Below, piece after piece: positions 23,122-30,734 of a stretch of 31,863 nt of DNA. This stretch comes from JBEKDJ01 sp050014415 (GTDB taxonomy: Bacteria > Desulfobacterota > BSN033 > UBA1163). Each line of letters begins with the position of its first letter. The first letter of the stretch is position 1. Made by a program: the position numbers and the translations under genes. The notes beneath the pieces are model-generated. The model made no database searches and was not told where the DNA came from. It saw only the letters and a list, made by a program, of their open reading frames with translations. The stretch is from positions 1 through 31,863 of the forward strand of contig JBEKDJ010000010.1 of NCBI GenBank assembly GCA_050014415.1, in the 5' to 3' direction.

Positions 23122-24285
23122 GTGGAAGGTCATTCCGAACTAAAAGGCAAGCCCCTCTTATTCCTTCTCTTTCTTTGGGTTCTCTGGTTTCTCAACATGA
23201 GCGCAAGAACCATCTTCTCACCCATCTTGCCGCTGATCGAAGACGAGTTTCTGATTCATCATGCACGGGCAAGCAGTGTCTTTATGTTCCAGTCAATGGG
23301 CTATGCTATCTCGGTCTGTTTCGCAGGTTTCTACTCCGGTAGGTTTGGCTACAAGAAATCGATCGCGCTCTCACTCATAATGTCATCTTTCGTATTATTC
23401 TTGACTTCCTTCGTAAAAATATTCTCAGCATTTTATATTTGTTCTTTCATCCTTGGTTTTGCAACGGGTATCTATTTACCGGTAGTCATTCCGCTCATTA
23501 CTGAATATTTTATCGAAAACAACAGGGGCAAATCCATTGTTATTCACGACTCTGCTGCCTCGATCAGCATATTCAGTACTCCATTTATCATACTTTTCGT
23601 TCTCCAGTACTACACATGGAGGGGAGTCTTCGATGTGTTTGCCGTTTTCTTCCTCATTAGCGCCATAATCTTCTATTCGATAACTAATGAGAGTAAGATC
23701 AGACATTCCCAGAGGATCAGCCTGGGTAATCTTCTCAAGACACAATCCCTTTGGACAACGATAATCCTTTGGGTCTTTGCTGCAGGGGCCAATTTGGGTC
23801 TCTATTTAATCGTCCCCTTGTATCTCACAAAGGAGTTGTCCCTAAGCGTCGGGTATGCAAATTCCATATTAGGGACGTCAAGGCTCGGAGGGATTGGAGT
23901 GGCTGTCTTATGCGGTTTCCTGGTTGACAGATTTAGCTTAAGAAAACTCATGTTTGCTATGCTTTTTCTTTCCGGCCTTTTCACCGTCCTTACAGGGGTT
24001 GTCCCTGTTAGGTTTGTTGGATTTTCTCTTTTTTTTCAAGCCATCTTTGTGACCGGGTTTTTCCCTTTGGGACTTGTTGCCATCACGAAGATGTTTAACA
24101 GCGAAATGAGAAGTATGGCTACTGGAATTACTCTGGCTTTCATGATAATATTTGGAGGAGGGTTAGTTCCCTATCTCCTTGGCTTTTCCGGAGATCTTCT
24201 CAGTTTCAGATTTGGTATTTCACTCCTTGGAATATTGGTTAGCCTTTCGAGTCTACTGATATTCTCCTTGAAAGAGCTTGAATAG
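23122..24285 (+). CDS. Major facilitator superfamily transporter
   Basis: This 387-aa integral membrane protein has about 12 hydrophobic segments and an MFS layout. The first segment starts at LLFLLFLWVLWFLNMSA. The loop between helices 2 and 3 reads AGFYSGRFGYKKSIALS, the usual G-rich basic MFS motif. A central loop (SKIRHSQRISLGN) separates the halves, and the second half repeats the motif as CGFLVDRFSLRKLMFA. The start is GTG at 23122 with only GAAAG upstream; later ATGs would cut into the first helix. It is transcribed away from the GntR gene and ends facing the M19 gene. Import or export of a pathway compound is possible. There are no substrate-specific residues I can read. Confidence 0.88.
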   Translation: MEGHSELKGKPLLFLLFLWVLWFLNMSARTIFSPILPLIEDEFLIHHARASSVFMFQSMGYAISVCFAGFYSGRFGYKKSIALSLIMSSFVLFLTSFVKIFSAFYICSFILGFATGIYLPVVIPLITEYFIENNRGKSIVIHDSAASISIFSTPFIILFVLQYYTWRGVFDVFAVFFLISAIIFYSITNESKIRHSQRISLGNLLKTQSLWTTIILWVFAAGANLGLYLIVPLYLTKELSLSVGYANSILGTSRLGGIGVAVLCGFLVDRFSLRKLMFAMLFLSGLFTVLTGVVPVRFVGFSLFFQAIFVTGFFPLGLVAITKMFNSEMRSMATGITLAFMIIFGGGLVPYLLGFSGDLLSFRFGISLLGILVSLSSLLIFSLKELE

Positions 24286-24481
24286 TAGGCATAATACGCA
24301 GAGGATAAAAGATGGGGGCTTTGTTCTTCGATATGACCAAGATTAAGGAGCGGGCCCCTCACTTCGGCAGCCCTATTGGAGGGGGTTTGCCTACTGTCTC
24401 TCAACCAATGCCCAATTTCCGCTGAGTTGCTAAATTGTTTTAGAACCAACGTAACGTCTCTTGAAGTGTTAATCTACAAGA
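24286..24481. other. Convergent gap between MFS and M19 genes
   Basis: This is 196 bases without a credible gene. Arms CCCCTC and GAGGGG near 24355-24385 could form a weak stem with a long loop, but no T-run follows, so I do not call a terminator. Confidence 0.4.
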
Positions 24482-25543
24482 TCATCTCCAGACGGCAGAA
24501 AGGATACGAATCCAGTTTTTATAGGAGATTCTCGCTAAGTCCTCATCATCGAAGCCACTACTGCGCAAGGCCTCCAACAATTTAGGAAGGCCAGTTACAT
24601 CGCCGAGCTCAAGTGGAATCGTGGTGCCGTCGAAATCGGAACCAATGGCCACGTGATCAACACCGATGCGCTCGGCGACATAATTGAAATGACGGACCAG
24701 TTCACTTAAAGGGGTCTCAGGAACCCTCCCTCCATCTCTCCGTAAGAAACTGACACTGAAATTAATACCCACCACACCACCGGTGGCTCTAATAGCGTCC
24801 AATTGCTTGTCCGTCAGGTTTCGGGGTGATGGGCTGAGAGCATGCACGCAGGAGTGAGTGGCTACGAGAGGTGCTGAAGAAATCCTTTCTACATCCCAGA
24901 ATCCTTTCTCGTTAAGGTGAGAAAGATCGATTAAAAGACCCAGTTGGTTGCAAGCCTTCACCAATTCTTCACCCGCCTGAGTTAGCCCGGGTCCTTGATC
25001 AGGACTGCCTTGGCCTCTGAGATCAACCCCACAGCCGAAGCTGTTGGGTCGGCTCCAGACAATACCGACGGATCGCAGTCCTCGCGCATAAAATCCGCCT
25101 AAAGAATCGAGACCCGGATCAATTGCCTCTGCTCCTTCAAAGTGGGCAATGGCAACAATCCTATCTTCTTCAAGGGCTGATTGAAGCTCTACTAATTTGC
25201 GGACAACCTTTAGATTCCCCTCTGATTTAGCCTCGATGTCAAAAAGGCTTTCCAACCCTGCTTCCGCTATCTCATGAGCATAAGAGAATTCAATGGGCTT
25301 CATGAAATCATCCATGAGAGTCCAATCACCCCGATTGACAGCGCCATTCATCTCCATCGTTGAAGGTGTGGCTGCGGGGACAAAAATAGAGAAAAATCCT
25401 CCGCCCCATCCGGCGCTTCTTGCCCTCGGAAGATCGATATGCCCGGCGTCACTCTTTTCGAAAAAAGATCGCCGAGTGTAGTTTGGCAAGTAGAATGCCT
25501 GGAGTGTATCGAAGTGCCCATCTAATATGGGACATCGATTCAT
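24482..25543 (-). CDS. Membrane dipeptidase (renal dipeptidase, peptidase M19) family hydrolase
   Basis: This 353-aa amidohydrolase-barrel enzyme belongs to family M19. Metal-site residues are all present: DGHFD (His10, Asp12), HFEGAEA (Glu136), DLSHLN (His209), ATHSCVHAL (His230) and GSDFDG (Asp303). The family cleaves dipeptides, including D-residue or dehydro-amino-acid ones, and some cyclic amides. ATG 25543 is chosen because the protein then begins just before the conserved DGHFD, and an AGAAGGA lies upstream; the frame stays open to 25600. No signal peptide is seen, so it should be cytoplasmic as in other bacterial members. It is separated from the catabolic cluster by the MFS gene, and its link to the pathway is uncertain. 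Confidence 0.9.
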   Translation of the reverse strand: MNRCPILDGHFDTLQAFYLPNYTRRSFFEKSDAGHIDLPRARSAGWGGGFFSIFVPAATPSTMEMNGAVNRGDWTLMDDFMKPIEFSYAHEIAEAGLESLFDIEAKSEGNLKVVRKLVELQSALEEDRIVAIAHFEGAEAIDPGLDSLGGFYARGLRSVGIVWSRPNSFGCGVDLRGQGSPDQGPGLTQAGEELVKACNQLGLLIDLSHLNEKGFWDVERISSAPLVATHSCVHALSPSPRNLTDKQLDAIRATGGVVGINFSVSFLRRDGGRVPETPLSELVRHFNYVAERIGVDHVAIGSDFDGTTIPLELGDVTGLPKLLEALRSSGFDDEDLARISYKNWIRILSAVWR

Positions 25544-25984
25544 CGTCTTTATTCCTTCTATCCTTTCAAGCCAGCATAAGGAGGTGACCCAGAATATCAT
25601 TCTGAAGATCAGCCCATAGCACCTCGCAGCTGCGCTTTGCTAATCCCTTGGAAGTGCTCGATCCATTCCTGAGGCTCCACCTGTAGCAATCGCGGTGGTG
25701 TGCCATTAAAGATGTGAATTGTTTGTCTAAGAGAGACACTGCCAAAGATCAATGCTGAGGACTCTGGAGAAGCTTTCTGAGTCATCGATGTCTGATCTGT
25801 GGAATCAGAGAAAACTTCCGGGCTCTTTCAGAAATTTGATTGCGGTTTGCATTGGACATTGCACTCAGGGCACTCAAGCTTTTCAGTAAGTTCCGACAGA
25901 ACATCGGAAAAATGAGATTTCAGTTTCAGACTGATGACCAATGCCTCGCATCCCAAACTTGCCCTTTGAATGAGCGTGTCTTTC
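25544..25984 (-). other. Unresolved 441-base gap with two small in-frame reading stretches separated by TGA
   Basis: On the minus strand, one frame runs open from inside the DUF1638 gene to TGA 25830-25828 and encodes a Cys-rich end, ECPECNVQC. Directly after that stop the same frame is open again and contains an ATG at 25785 encoding a 58-aa stretch (MTQKASPESSALIFGSV...) that ends at 25609. Neither has a convincing ribosome binding site, and I recognise neither. They may be one decayed gene broken by a stop codon, or chance. No promoter or terminator is evident. Confidence 0.35.
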
Positions 25985-26653
25985 TCATTCCTTGCGAAAA
26001 AAATGCTCGAACTGGATGACTTGACCCGGTTGCACGACGATAAACTCGTCATCCCACGGCCCGTTGATCATCTTTTCGACCAGCGCTGTCGATCCTTCAA
26101 TCTCCTCAAACCGGAGCCCAAATCGCTCAGCGGTGCGGCGCGTATAATCGCGGTAACGCTCTAATTCATGTTGGCCAGTATTGATCAGCGCTAACCTCCT
26201 ATAGTTGTTGAGCATCAGGCGAGTGATCCGGTTGGCAAGTTCCGGGCCGCGGCTTGCTTCCAACCGTTCGTACTCGGAAAAGGGAGTGCCGCCTACCTCA
26301 ATCCATCCCTTGGTCAGGTAGTAGGTTCCTGGTTCAAACCGGGATTGTTGTCGGTAAGCCGAGTCTGAGCCTAGGAAAATCGCAATGCAGTCATCCACGC
26401 GTGGTACAACGAGTGTACAGTCAGTGGCCCGCACTCCGATCACGCCCTGTGCACAAAGCCCATAACCCAAGATGATTGTATCCGCCTGATCGCTCGATGC
26501 ATCAACGGCGTCCTGCAGGGCGTGGCGGAGTTTGCCGGGATCGATGTGCAGGCCAAAGTCAAGAATCCGGTGCCCGACATCAGGAGGCAGCAGAGGCAGC
26601 ATCTCTTCGATGACAGTGGCACAGGCAATCACCAGTTTACGCGTTTCGGTCAT
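25985..26653 (-). CDS. DUF1638 family protein
   Basis: This 222-aa protein shows the DUF1638 pattern: an N-terminal VIACATVIEEM block with a conserved cysteine, ILGYGLCAQG at 61-70, VVPRVDDCIAIFLGS at 82-96 and a later PGTYYLTKGWIE. Conserved cysteines at 11, 67 and 89 could bind a metal. The function of the family is not established. Members are common in methanogens and anaerobic bacteria, often near corrinoid methyltransferase genes as I recall, none of which are in this window. ATG 26653 is preceded by GAGGGGG. It is upstream of the M19 gene on the same strand but separated by 441 bases, so co-transcription is uncertain. Confidence 0.8.
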   Translation of the reverse strand: MTETRKLVIACATVIEEMLPLLPPDVGHRILDFGLHIDPGKLRHALQDAVDASSDQADTIILGYGLCAQGVIGVRATDCTLVVPRVDDCIAIFLGSDSAYRQQSRFEPGTYYLTKGWIEVGGTPFSEYERLEASRGPELANRITRLMLNNYRRLALINTGQHELERYRDYTRRTAERFGLRFEEIEGSTALVEKMINGPWDDEFIVVQPGQVIQFEHFFRKE

Positions 26654-26950
26654 GTAACCCCCTCAAGAGTGTCGATTTCTTTTTTCCGATTTTGCATTTG
26701 GCTTCCATTTCGATTTCTGAGTACTCGATTGTCGGAATTCTTGCCTTTCTATCAATAGTATAACTTAACTCGCACGATGATCCAACTTTCTTGTACGGAG
26801 GTCTTTATGGCCGACTGTTCACCCCGGGAAGCGCTGCGCCTGATGCATCGTCTTTGAAGAATCATCTCAAAACGTTTTAGATAGGATGTCCGCTCCTTCG
26901 TCAATGTTCCCTTCTGGCTAAGCACCCCTGAACTCTACATGCCCCCAATT

Positions 26951-26984
26951 GATTATTCGATGATTATTTGATCGATTATTTGAT
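26951..26984 (+). repeat. Three 11-bp direct repeats abutting the DUF2339 promoter
   Basis: GATTATTCGAT (26951-26961), GATTATTTGAT (26962-26972) and GATTATTTGAT (26974-26984) follow each other at 11- and 12-base steps. That is about one helical turn. The last overlaps the -35 box by one base. This layout suits an activator or repressor binding side by side on one face of the DNA. Confidence 0.7.
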
Positions 26985-27012
26985 TGACAGGTACAACAAA
27001 CATTGATAGAAA
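26984..27012 (+). promoter_or_regulatory. Putative sigma-70 promoter for the DUF2339-DUF3999 pair
   Basis: TTGACA at 26984-26989, a 17-base spacer, then TAGAAA at 27007-27012 (four of six to consensus). A start near 27019 would give a leader of about 80 bases before the AGGAGG of the first gene. Confidence 0.5.
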
Positions 27013-27100
27013 TAATCTCGAATTGGGTTACCCGGCAAAGACAAATCCTTCGCAAACCAAGAAAACGGTCAGATAGAAGATCTTGGAAGGAGGCATCATT

Positions 27101-29374
27101 ATGGGTGGAGGAATCGCATTTTTGGGCTTCATTGCATTGGTCGTTGCTATTTTCGTGGTTTTTTCGAGGATTCAGCACCTGGTTAGGGATCTTGAGACTA
27201 TGCGTGAGGATCTGAGATCTCTTCGGGATGATATTAGAAAACGCGAACCCCAGACTTCTATCACCGAAAAGGAGGTCGCAGCTCCGCTACGCCCTGCTCC
27301 TGTCACGGTCATTGAGCCATCAATCGTGGCTCCTGCACAGGAGGTCATTAAGGCTCCTAGTCCTCCTCGGCCCTCTCTTCTTCCACCGAGAAGCGATCAC
27401 GAGATGCCTCTACCTCCATCCTCCAAGGCCCCGTCACAGTCTTTGGAGATGAAGCTCGGGACCCGATGGCTGAACTGGGTCGGCATTGTGATGCTGCTTG
27501 TGGGTATCGGCTTCTTTCTTAAATATGCATATGACAACGCCTGGATCGGTCCAAAAGGCCGATTGGCAATAGGGACATTCTTAGGGATCATAGCTATTGG
27601 ACTTGGGGAGCGATTCCGGCGCCGAGATTGGCCCGCTCTGTTTCAAGTTCTTACAGGGGGCGGCCTAGCGATCTTTTACCTCTGCGTGTTCTTTTCTTTC
27701 CAGGTTTACGGTTTGGCAGACCAAACCCTTTCAATGATATTGGCGATTCTTGTGACTGCCCTTGCTGTCGTGATGGCAGTGGCCTATGATGCGGTCTCTA
27801 TTGCCATTTTGGCTGTTATTGGCGGCTTTTTGAGTCCGGTCCTTCTCTCGACCGGAGCGAATCACCCTTACGCGCTTTTCGTCTATATTGCTATCCTGGA
27901 TATGGTGGCGATGGGAGCAGCATACTTTCGCAGATGGCGCGCCCTCGACCTTCTCTGTTTCGTCGGTACGATCGTGATGTACTTGGGGTGGCATCAGAAG
28001 TTCTATGCGTCCGACCAGATGATACCCGCATTGGTCTTCACTTCTCTGTTCTACTTGATGTTCCTTCTCATACCGACCTTACACGGCCTGGTGCGTCATC
28101 TTGCCGAAACAACGGAAGCGCTGGCATTCGTCGTTCTCAGCGCTCTGTTTTCATTTTTCTCTTATTACAGCATCTTGTTCCCGGAGTACCGCTATTTCAT
28201 GGGCCTTGTCGTCATCGGACAGGCCTTGCTTGTATTCCTGCTCTTTCAGGTATGGAACAGAAGGGTGGGGAAGGAGAGCAACATCGCATCAAGTTTCCTG
28301 ACAGTCACCCTGGGCCTGGTCATCATTGCCATTCCTATCCAACTCAAACTCTATGGGGTCTCCATTGCATGGAGTATGGAAGGAGCAGTGCTTATCCTTC
28401 TCGGCATCCGGTTCCGGCAAATATTTTCCAAAGTGGCGGGATTTGTTGCCCTTATTCTGGCCGCTGGGGGACTGCTTTTCCGGTTGCCTCTTCACAGCGC
28501 TTTTTTTACCCCGGGTTTCAACATACCCTTTGGCTCCTGGTCATTTGTTATTGTCATGACCGCGATCTCAGCCTATCTGTTAAACAGAAAGAAGACCGAT
28601 CACGAACAGTGGCACGAGGCCCTTGCAGGAATTTGCTTTCTGCTGGCCCTTTCTCTCGCATGTTTTCTACTCAGCGTCGAACTTTCACAGAATTGGACTA
28701 TTAACCATCGCACAACTCATTATCTCACTTACGAGAGCAGTACACTGGTTGTTCTATGGTCGTTGATTCCGATTGTCATCGCTTCCGTCATGGCTAGAAA
28801 AGGAGCCAAAGCCTGGATGCCTTTGTCGTGGGTCTGCTTTGGCATCGGAGCCATACTCTTATTCGCTGGCCTTGAGTACTACTCTTACCCCTCACCCTGG
28901 CTTGCCTTGAATGCCTCTTTCTTGCCCGACTTGATTTTTGTACTCTCTCTCTGGGCGGGTGCGCGCCTTTGCCGTCAGCTTGATCTGACCGTCGCAGCAG
29001 ATGTGCAAGCGCTGACTGGCCATGGATTTCTCGCACTCCTCGTGGCATTGGAATGTGTGCGCTGGAGTCACTCTGGTAGCATCATCACCCCAAAGATGGG
29101 CATCAGTCTGATCTCGGCTGTCTGGGCCTTACAGGCCTTCGTTGTCATTTGGATCGGACTGGCCAAACGATCTCCTCTTCTTCGCTATCTTGGGTTTGTT
29201 TTGTTTCTCCTGGCGGTGGGCAAAACATTAATCATTGATACGAATGAACTTGAGAAGGTCTATCGTATCATTTCTTTTGCGGCATGCGGTCTGCTTCTGG
29301 TGACTGCCGGCTATTTTTACCAACGTTATAGTTCAAAGATCTTAGAAAAATCCAGTCCGGAGATAGAGCCATGA
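27101..29374 (+). CDS. DUF2339 family multi-pass membrane protein
   Basis: This 757-aa membrane protein begins with one N-terminal hydrophobic segment (MGGGIAFLGFIALVVAIFVVF). A short coiled-coil-like charged stretch follows (HLVRDLETMREDLRSLRDD), then a Pro-rich linker to about residue 115. Some twenty hydrophobic segments then fill the rest. The block LGTRWLNWVGIVMLLVGIGF after the linker is typical of DUF2339. ATG 27101 is chosen because AGGAGG lies seven bases upstream; a TTG at 27083 overlaps that site. The stop overlaps the next start as ATGA, so the pair is translationally coupled. The function of the family is not established. The regular pairing with DUF3999 suggests a shared envelope role. 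Confidence 0.88.
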   Translation: MGGGIAFLGFIALVVAIFVVFSRIQHLVRDLETMREDLRSLRDDIRKREPQTSITEKEVAAPLRPAPVTVIEPSIVAPAQEVIKAPSPPRPSLLPPRSDHEMPLPPSSKAPSQSLEMKLGTRWLNWVGIVMLLVGIGFFLKYAYDNAWIGPKGRLAIGTFLGIIAIGLGERFRRRDWPALFQVLTGGGLAIFYLCVFFSFQVYGLADQTLSMILAILVTALAVVMAVAYDAVSIAILAVIGGFLSPVLLSTGANHPYALFVYIAILDMVAMGAAYFRRWRALDLLCFVGTIVMYLGWHQKFYASDQMIPALVFTSLFYLMFLLIPTLHGLVRHLAETTEALAFVVLSALFSFFSYYSILFPEYRYFMGLVVIGQALLVFLLFQVWNRRVGKESNIASSFLTVTLGLVIIAIPIQLKLYGVSIAWSMEGAVLILLGIRFRQIFSKVAGFVALILAAGGLLFRLPLHSAFFTPGFNIPFGSWSFVIVMTAISAYLLNRKKTDHEQWHEALAGICFLLALSLACFLLSVELSQNWTINHRTTHYLTYESSTLVVLWSLIPIVIASVMARKGAKAWMPLSWVCFGIGAILLFAGLEYYSYPSPWLALNASFLPDLIFVLSLWAGARLCRQLDLTVAADVQALTGHGFLALLVALECVRWSHSGSIITPKMGISLISAVWALQAFVVIWIGLAKRSPLLRYLGFVLFLLAVGKTLIIDTNELEKVYRIISFAACGLLLVTAGYFYQRYSSKILEKSSPEIEP

Positions 29375-30690
29375 ATAAACTCATAATCACCTTCTGTTTG
29401 ATCGGTATGACCGTTTCTGCCAACGCTGCAGTTGACCTCACGAATTGGAACTGGCAGAGATCCATCGATATCAGAAACTCTTCAGGTTTTGTTCGTCTGG
29501 TCCTGACTCCGGAAGTTTTCAATGAGAGTCAGGCAATGCTCGATGACCTCCGAATTATGGATGGAAACAACAACCTCGTCCCCCATGTCATTCACTGGGG
29601 GAGGGTGAAGGGGACCCAACACCTGGAGTGGCAAACGGCCCGCCTTTTGAATGAGACATTCGTTCCAGGAAAGTATGCAACGGTGACCGCGGACTTCGGG
29701 GCGATGGCAGAAAAGAACCATATTGTAGTAAGTCTTTCGGGTCAAAATTACCGACGCCGGGCCCTGGTTGAAGGAAGTCATGACAGCCGGGTGTGGGAGG
29801 TGGTTGCTGAAGAGGTGTGGCTTTTCGATGTGAGCTTGCCAGACCAGAATTTTAAGGTGGATACCATCCAGTTCCGTACCAACAACTTTCGTTATCTTCG
29901 ACTGACGGTTTACAATATGACCGATGACCCCAGGCGCATTACGATCGAAACGGTCAAGTGTGCCTTCCAACGAACCGAAATGGAAAAGGAAATGACACCC
30001 GTGGCCGTAAAACAGATGGTTGTATCTCATGATGAAAAGAGAAGCCAGACCATGATTGAGCTGGATCTCGGTTTTCGCAACCTGCCGGTGGCGAGTCTTC
30101 AGTTCGAGATAACGACTCCTTATTTCTACCGCGGATATGAACTTCTCGGACGCAACGATTCAAAGGAAAAGGTCCCGCGTAAAACAGAGACCCGGTGGGA
30201 CACCAGAGAACAAGATGTTCCCTGGAGATCTATTGACCGGGGGGTTTTATATCGGATTCAGCATCAACAAAAAATGAGAGAGCGGCTAAATGTCGAAGAC
30301 TTGAACGCTTCATACCGATTTTTGCAGATTCGTATTCATGATGGAGACAACCCACCACTGAAGGTCGAAAGGATCTCTCTGTTTCGGCGCGACACGAGCC
30401 TGGTTTTTCAAGCTCAGGCGGGTCAAGTTTACACATTGATCGGAGGAAATCCGAAAGTAGGAGAGGCAAACTATGATCTCGCCAAGTCCATTCAGGGGAT
30501 CGATGAGTTGATGCTCCCCTCGGTCGGTCTCGGTCCCTCAGTGGCCATCCCCCATAAAGGGCAAATTCCTCCATGGACCGAACGCCACAGCACTCTCCTC
30601 TGGATCATTCTTATACTTGCTGTGGCGGGAATGCTGATTCTCATTGTGAGAAGCTTCAAGAAACTTCCATCCGCCCGGGAGCGATCGTAA
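29371..30690 (+). CDS. DUF3999 family exported, membrane-anchored protein
   Basis: This 439-aa protein has an N-terminal signal peptide (MNKLIITFCLIGMTVSANA, cleavage probably after the last Ala), a beta-rich extracytoplasmic body and one C-terminal membrane anchor (STLLWIILILAVAGMLILIV) with a basic tail. The body begins DLTNWNWQRSIDI and contains repeated beta-strand-like stretches such as FRYLRLTVYNM and RFLQIRIHDGD, resembling carbohydrate-binding-like folds of the family. It starts within the ATGA overlap with DUF2339. Function is unknown; an envelope assembly or polysaccharide role is only inference. Confidence 0.85.
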   Translation: MNKLIITFCLIGMTVSANAAVDLTNWNWQRSIDIRNSSGFVRLVLTPEVFNESQAMLDDLRIMDGNNNLVPHVIHWGRVKGTQHLEWQTARLLNETFVPGKYATVTADFGAMAEKNHIVVSLSGQNYRRRALVEGSHDSRVWEVVAEEVWLFDVSLPDQNFKVDTIQFRTNNFRYLRLTVYNMTDDPRRITIETVKCAFQRTEMEKEMTPVAVKQMVVSHDEKRSQTMIELDLGFRNLPVASLQFEITTPYFYRGYELLGRNDSKEKVPRKTETRWDTREQDVPWRSIDRGVLYRIQHQQKMRERLNVEDLNASYRFLQIRIHDGDNPPLKVERISLFRRDTSLVFQAQAGQVYTLIGGNPKVGEANYDLAKSIQGIDELMLPSVGLGPSVAIPHKGQIPPWTERHSTLLWIILILAVAGMLILIVRSFKKLPSARERS

Positions 30691-30734
30691 GATTTCATCC
30701 CCGCCGACTCATGGATTTGGTTATTTTCTGATTT

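Larger units (their letters stand above)
26654..27100. other. 447-base divergent gap with the DUF2339 promoter
   Basis: The gap separates the DUF1638 and DUF2339 genes, which diverge. It contains three 11-bp direct repeats and a promoter (listed separately). There is also an isolated 16-codon frame at 26807-26857 with a fair GGAGG but no recognisable product. The remainder holds nothing I can name. Confidence 0.6.

Noticed and set aside
22918..23133. 71-codon minus-strand frame between GntR and MFS genes
   Set aside because: It has no convincing ribosome binding site, overlaps the MFS start and occupies the expected promoter region; the translation is not recognised. Conservation in relatives would revive it.
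25828..25830. TGA as a possible selenocysteine codon joining two small stretches
   Set aside because: No SECIS-like hairpin was noticed after it, the flanking sequence is not a known selenoprotein context, and neither stretch is proven coding.
26807..26857. 16-codon frame with GGAGG in the DUF1638-DUF2339 gap
   Set aside because: Isolated and not linked to the downstream start; a single fair binding site is expected by chance in a gap of this size.
27934..28704. 256-codon plus-strand frame inside the DUF2339 gene
   Set aside because: It overlaps the strongly supported membrane protein in another frame and shows no domain features.
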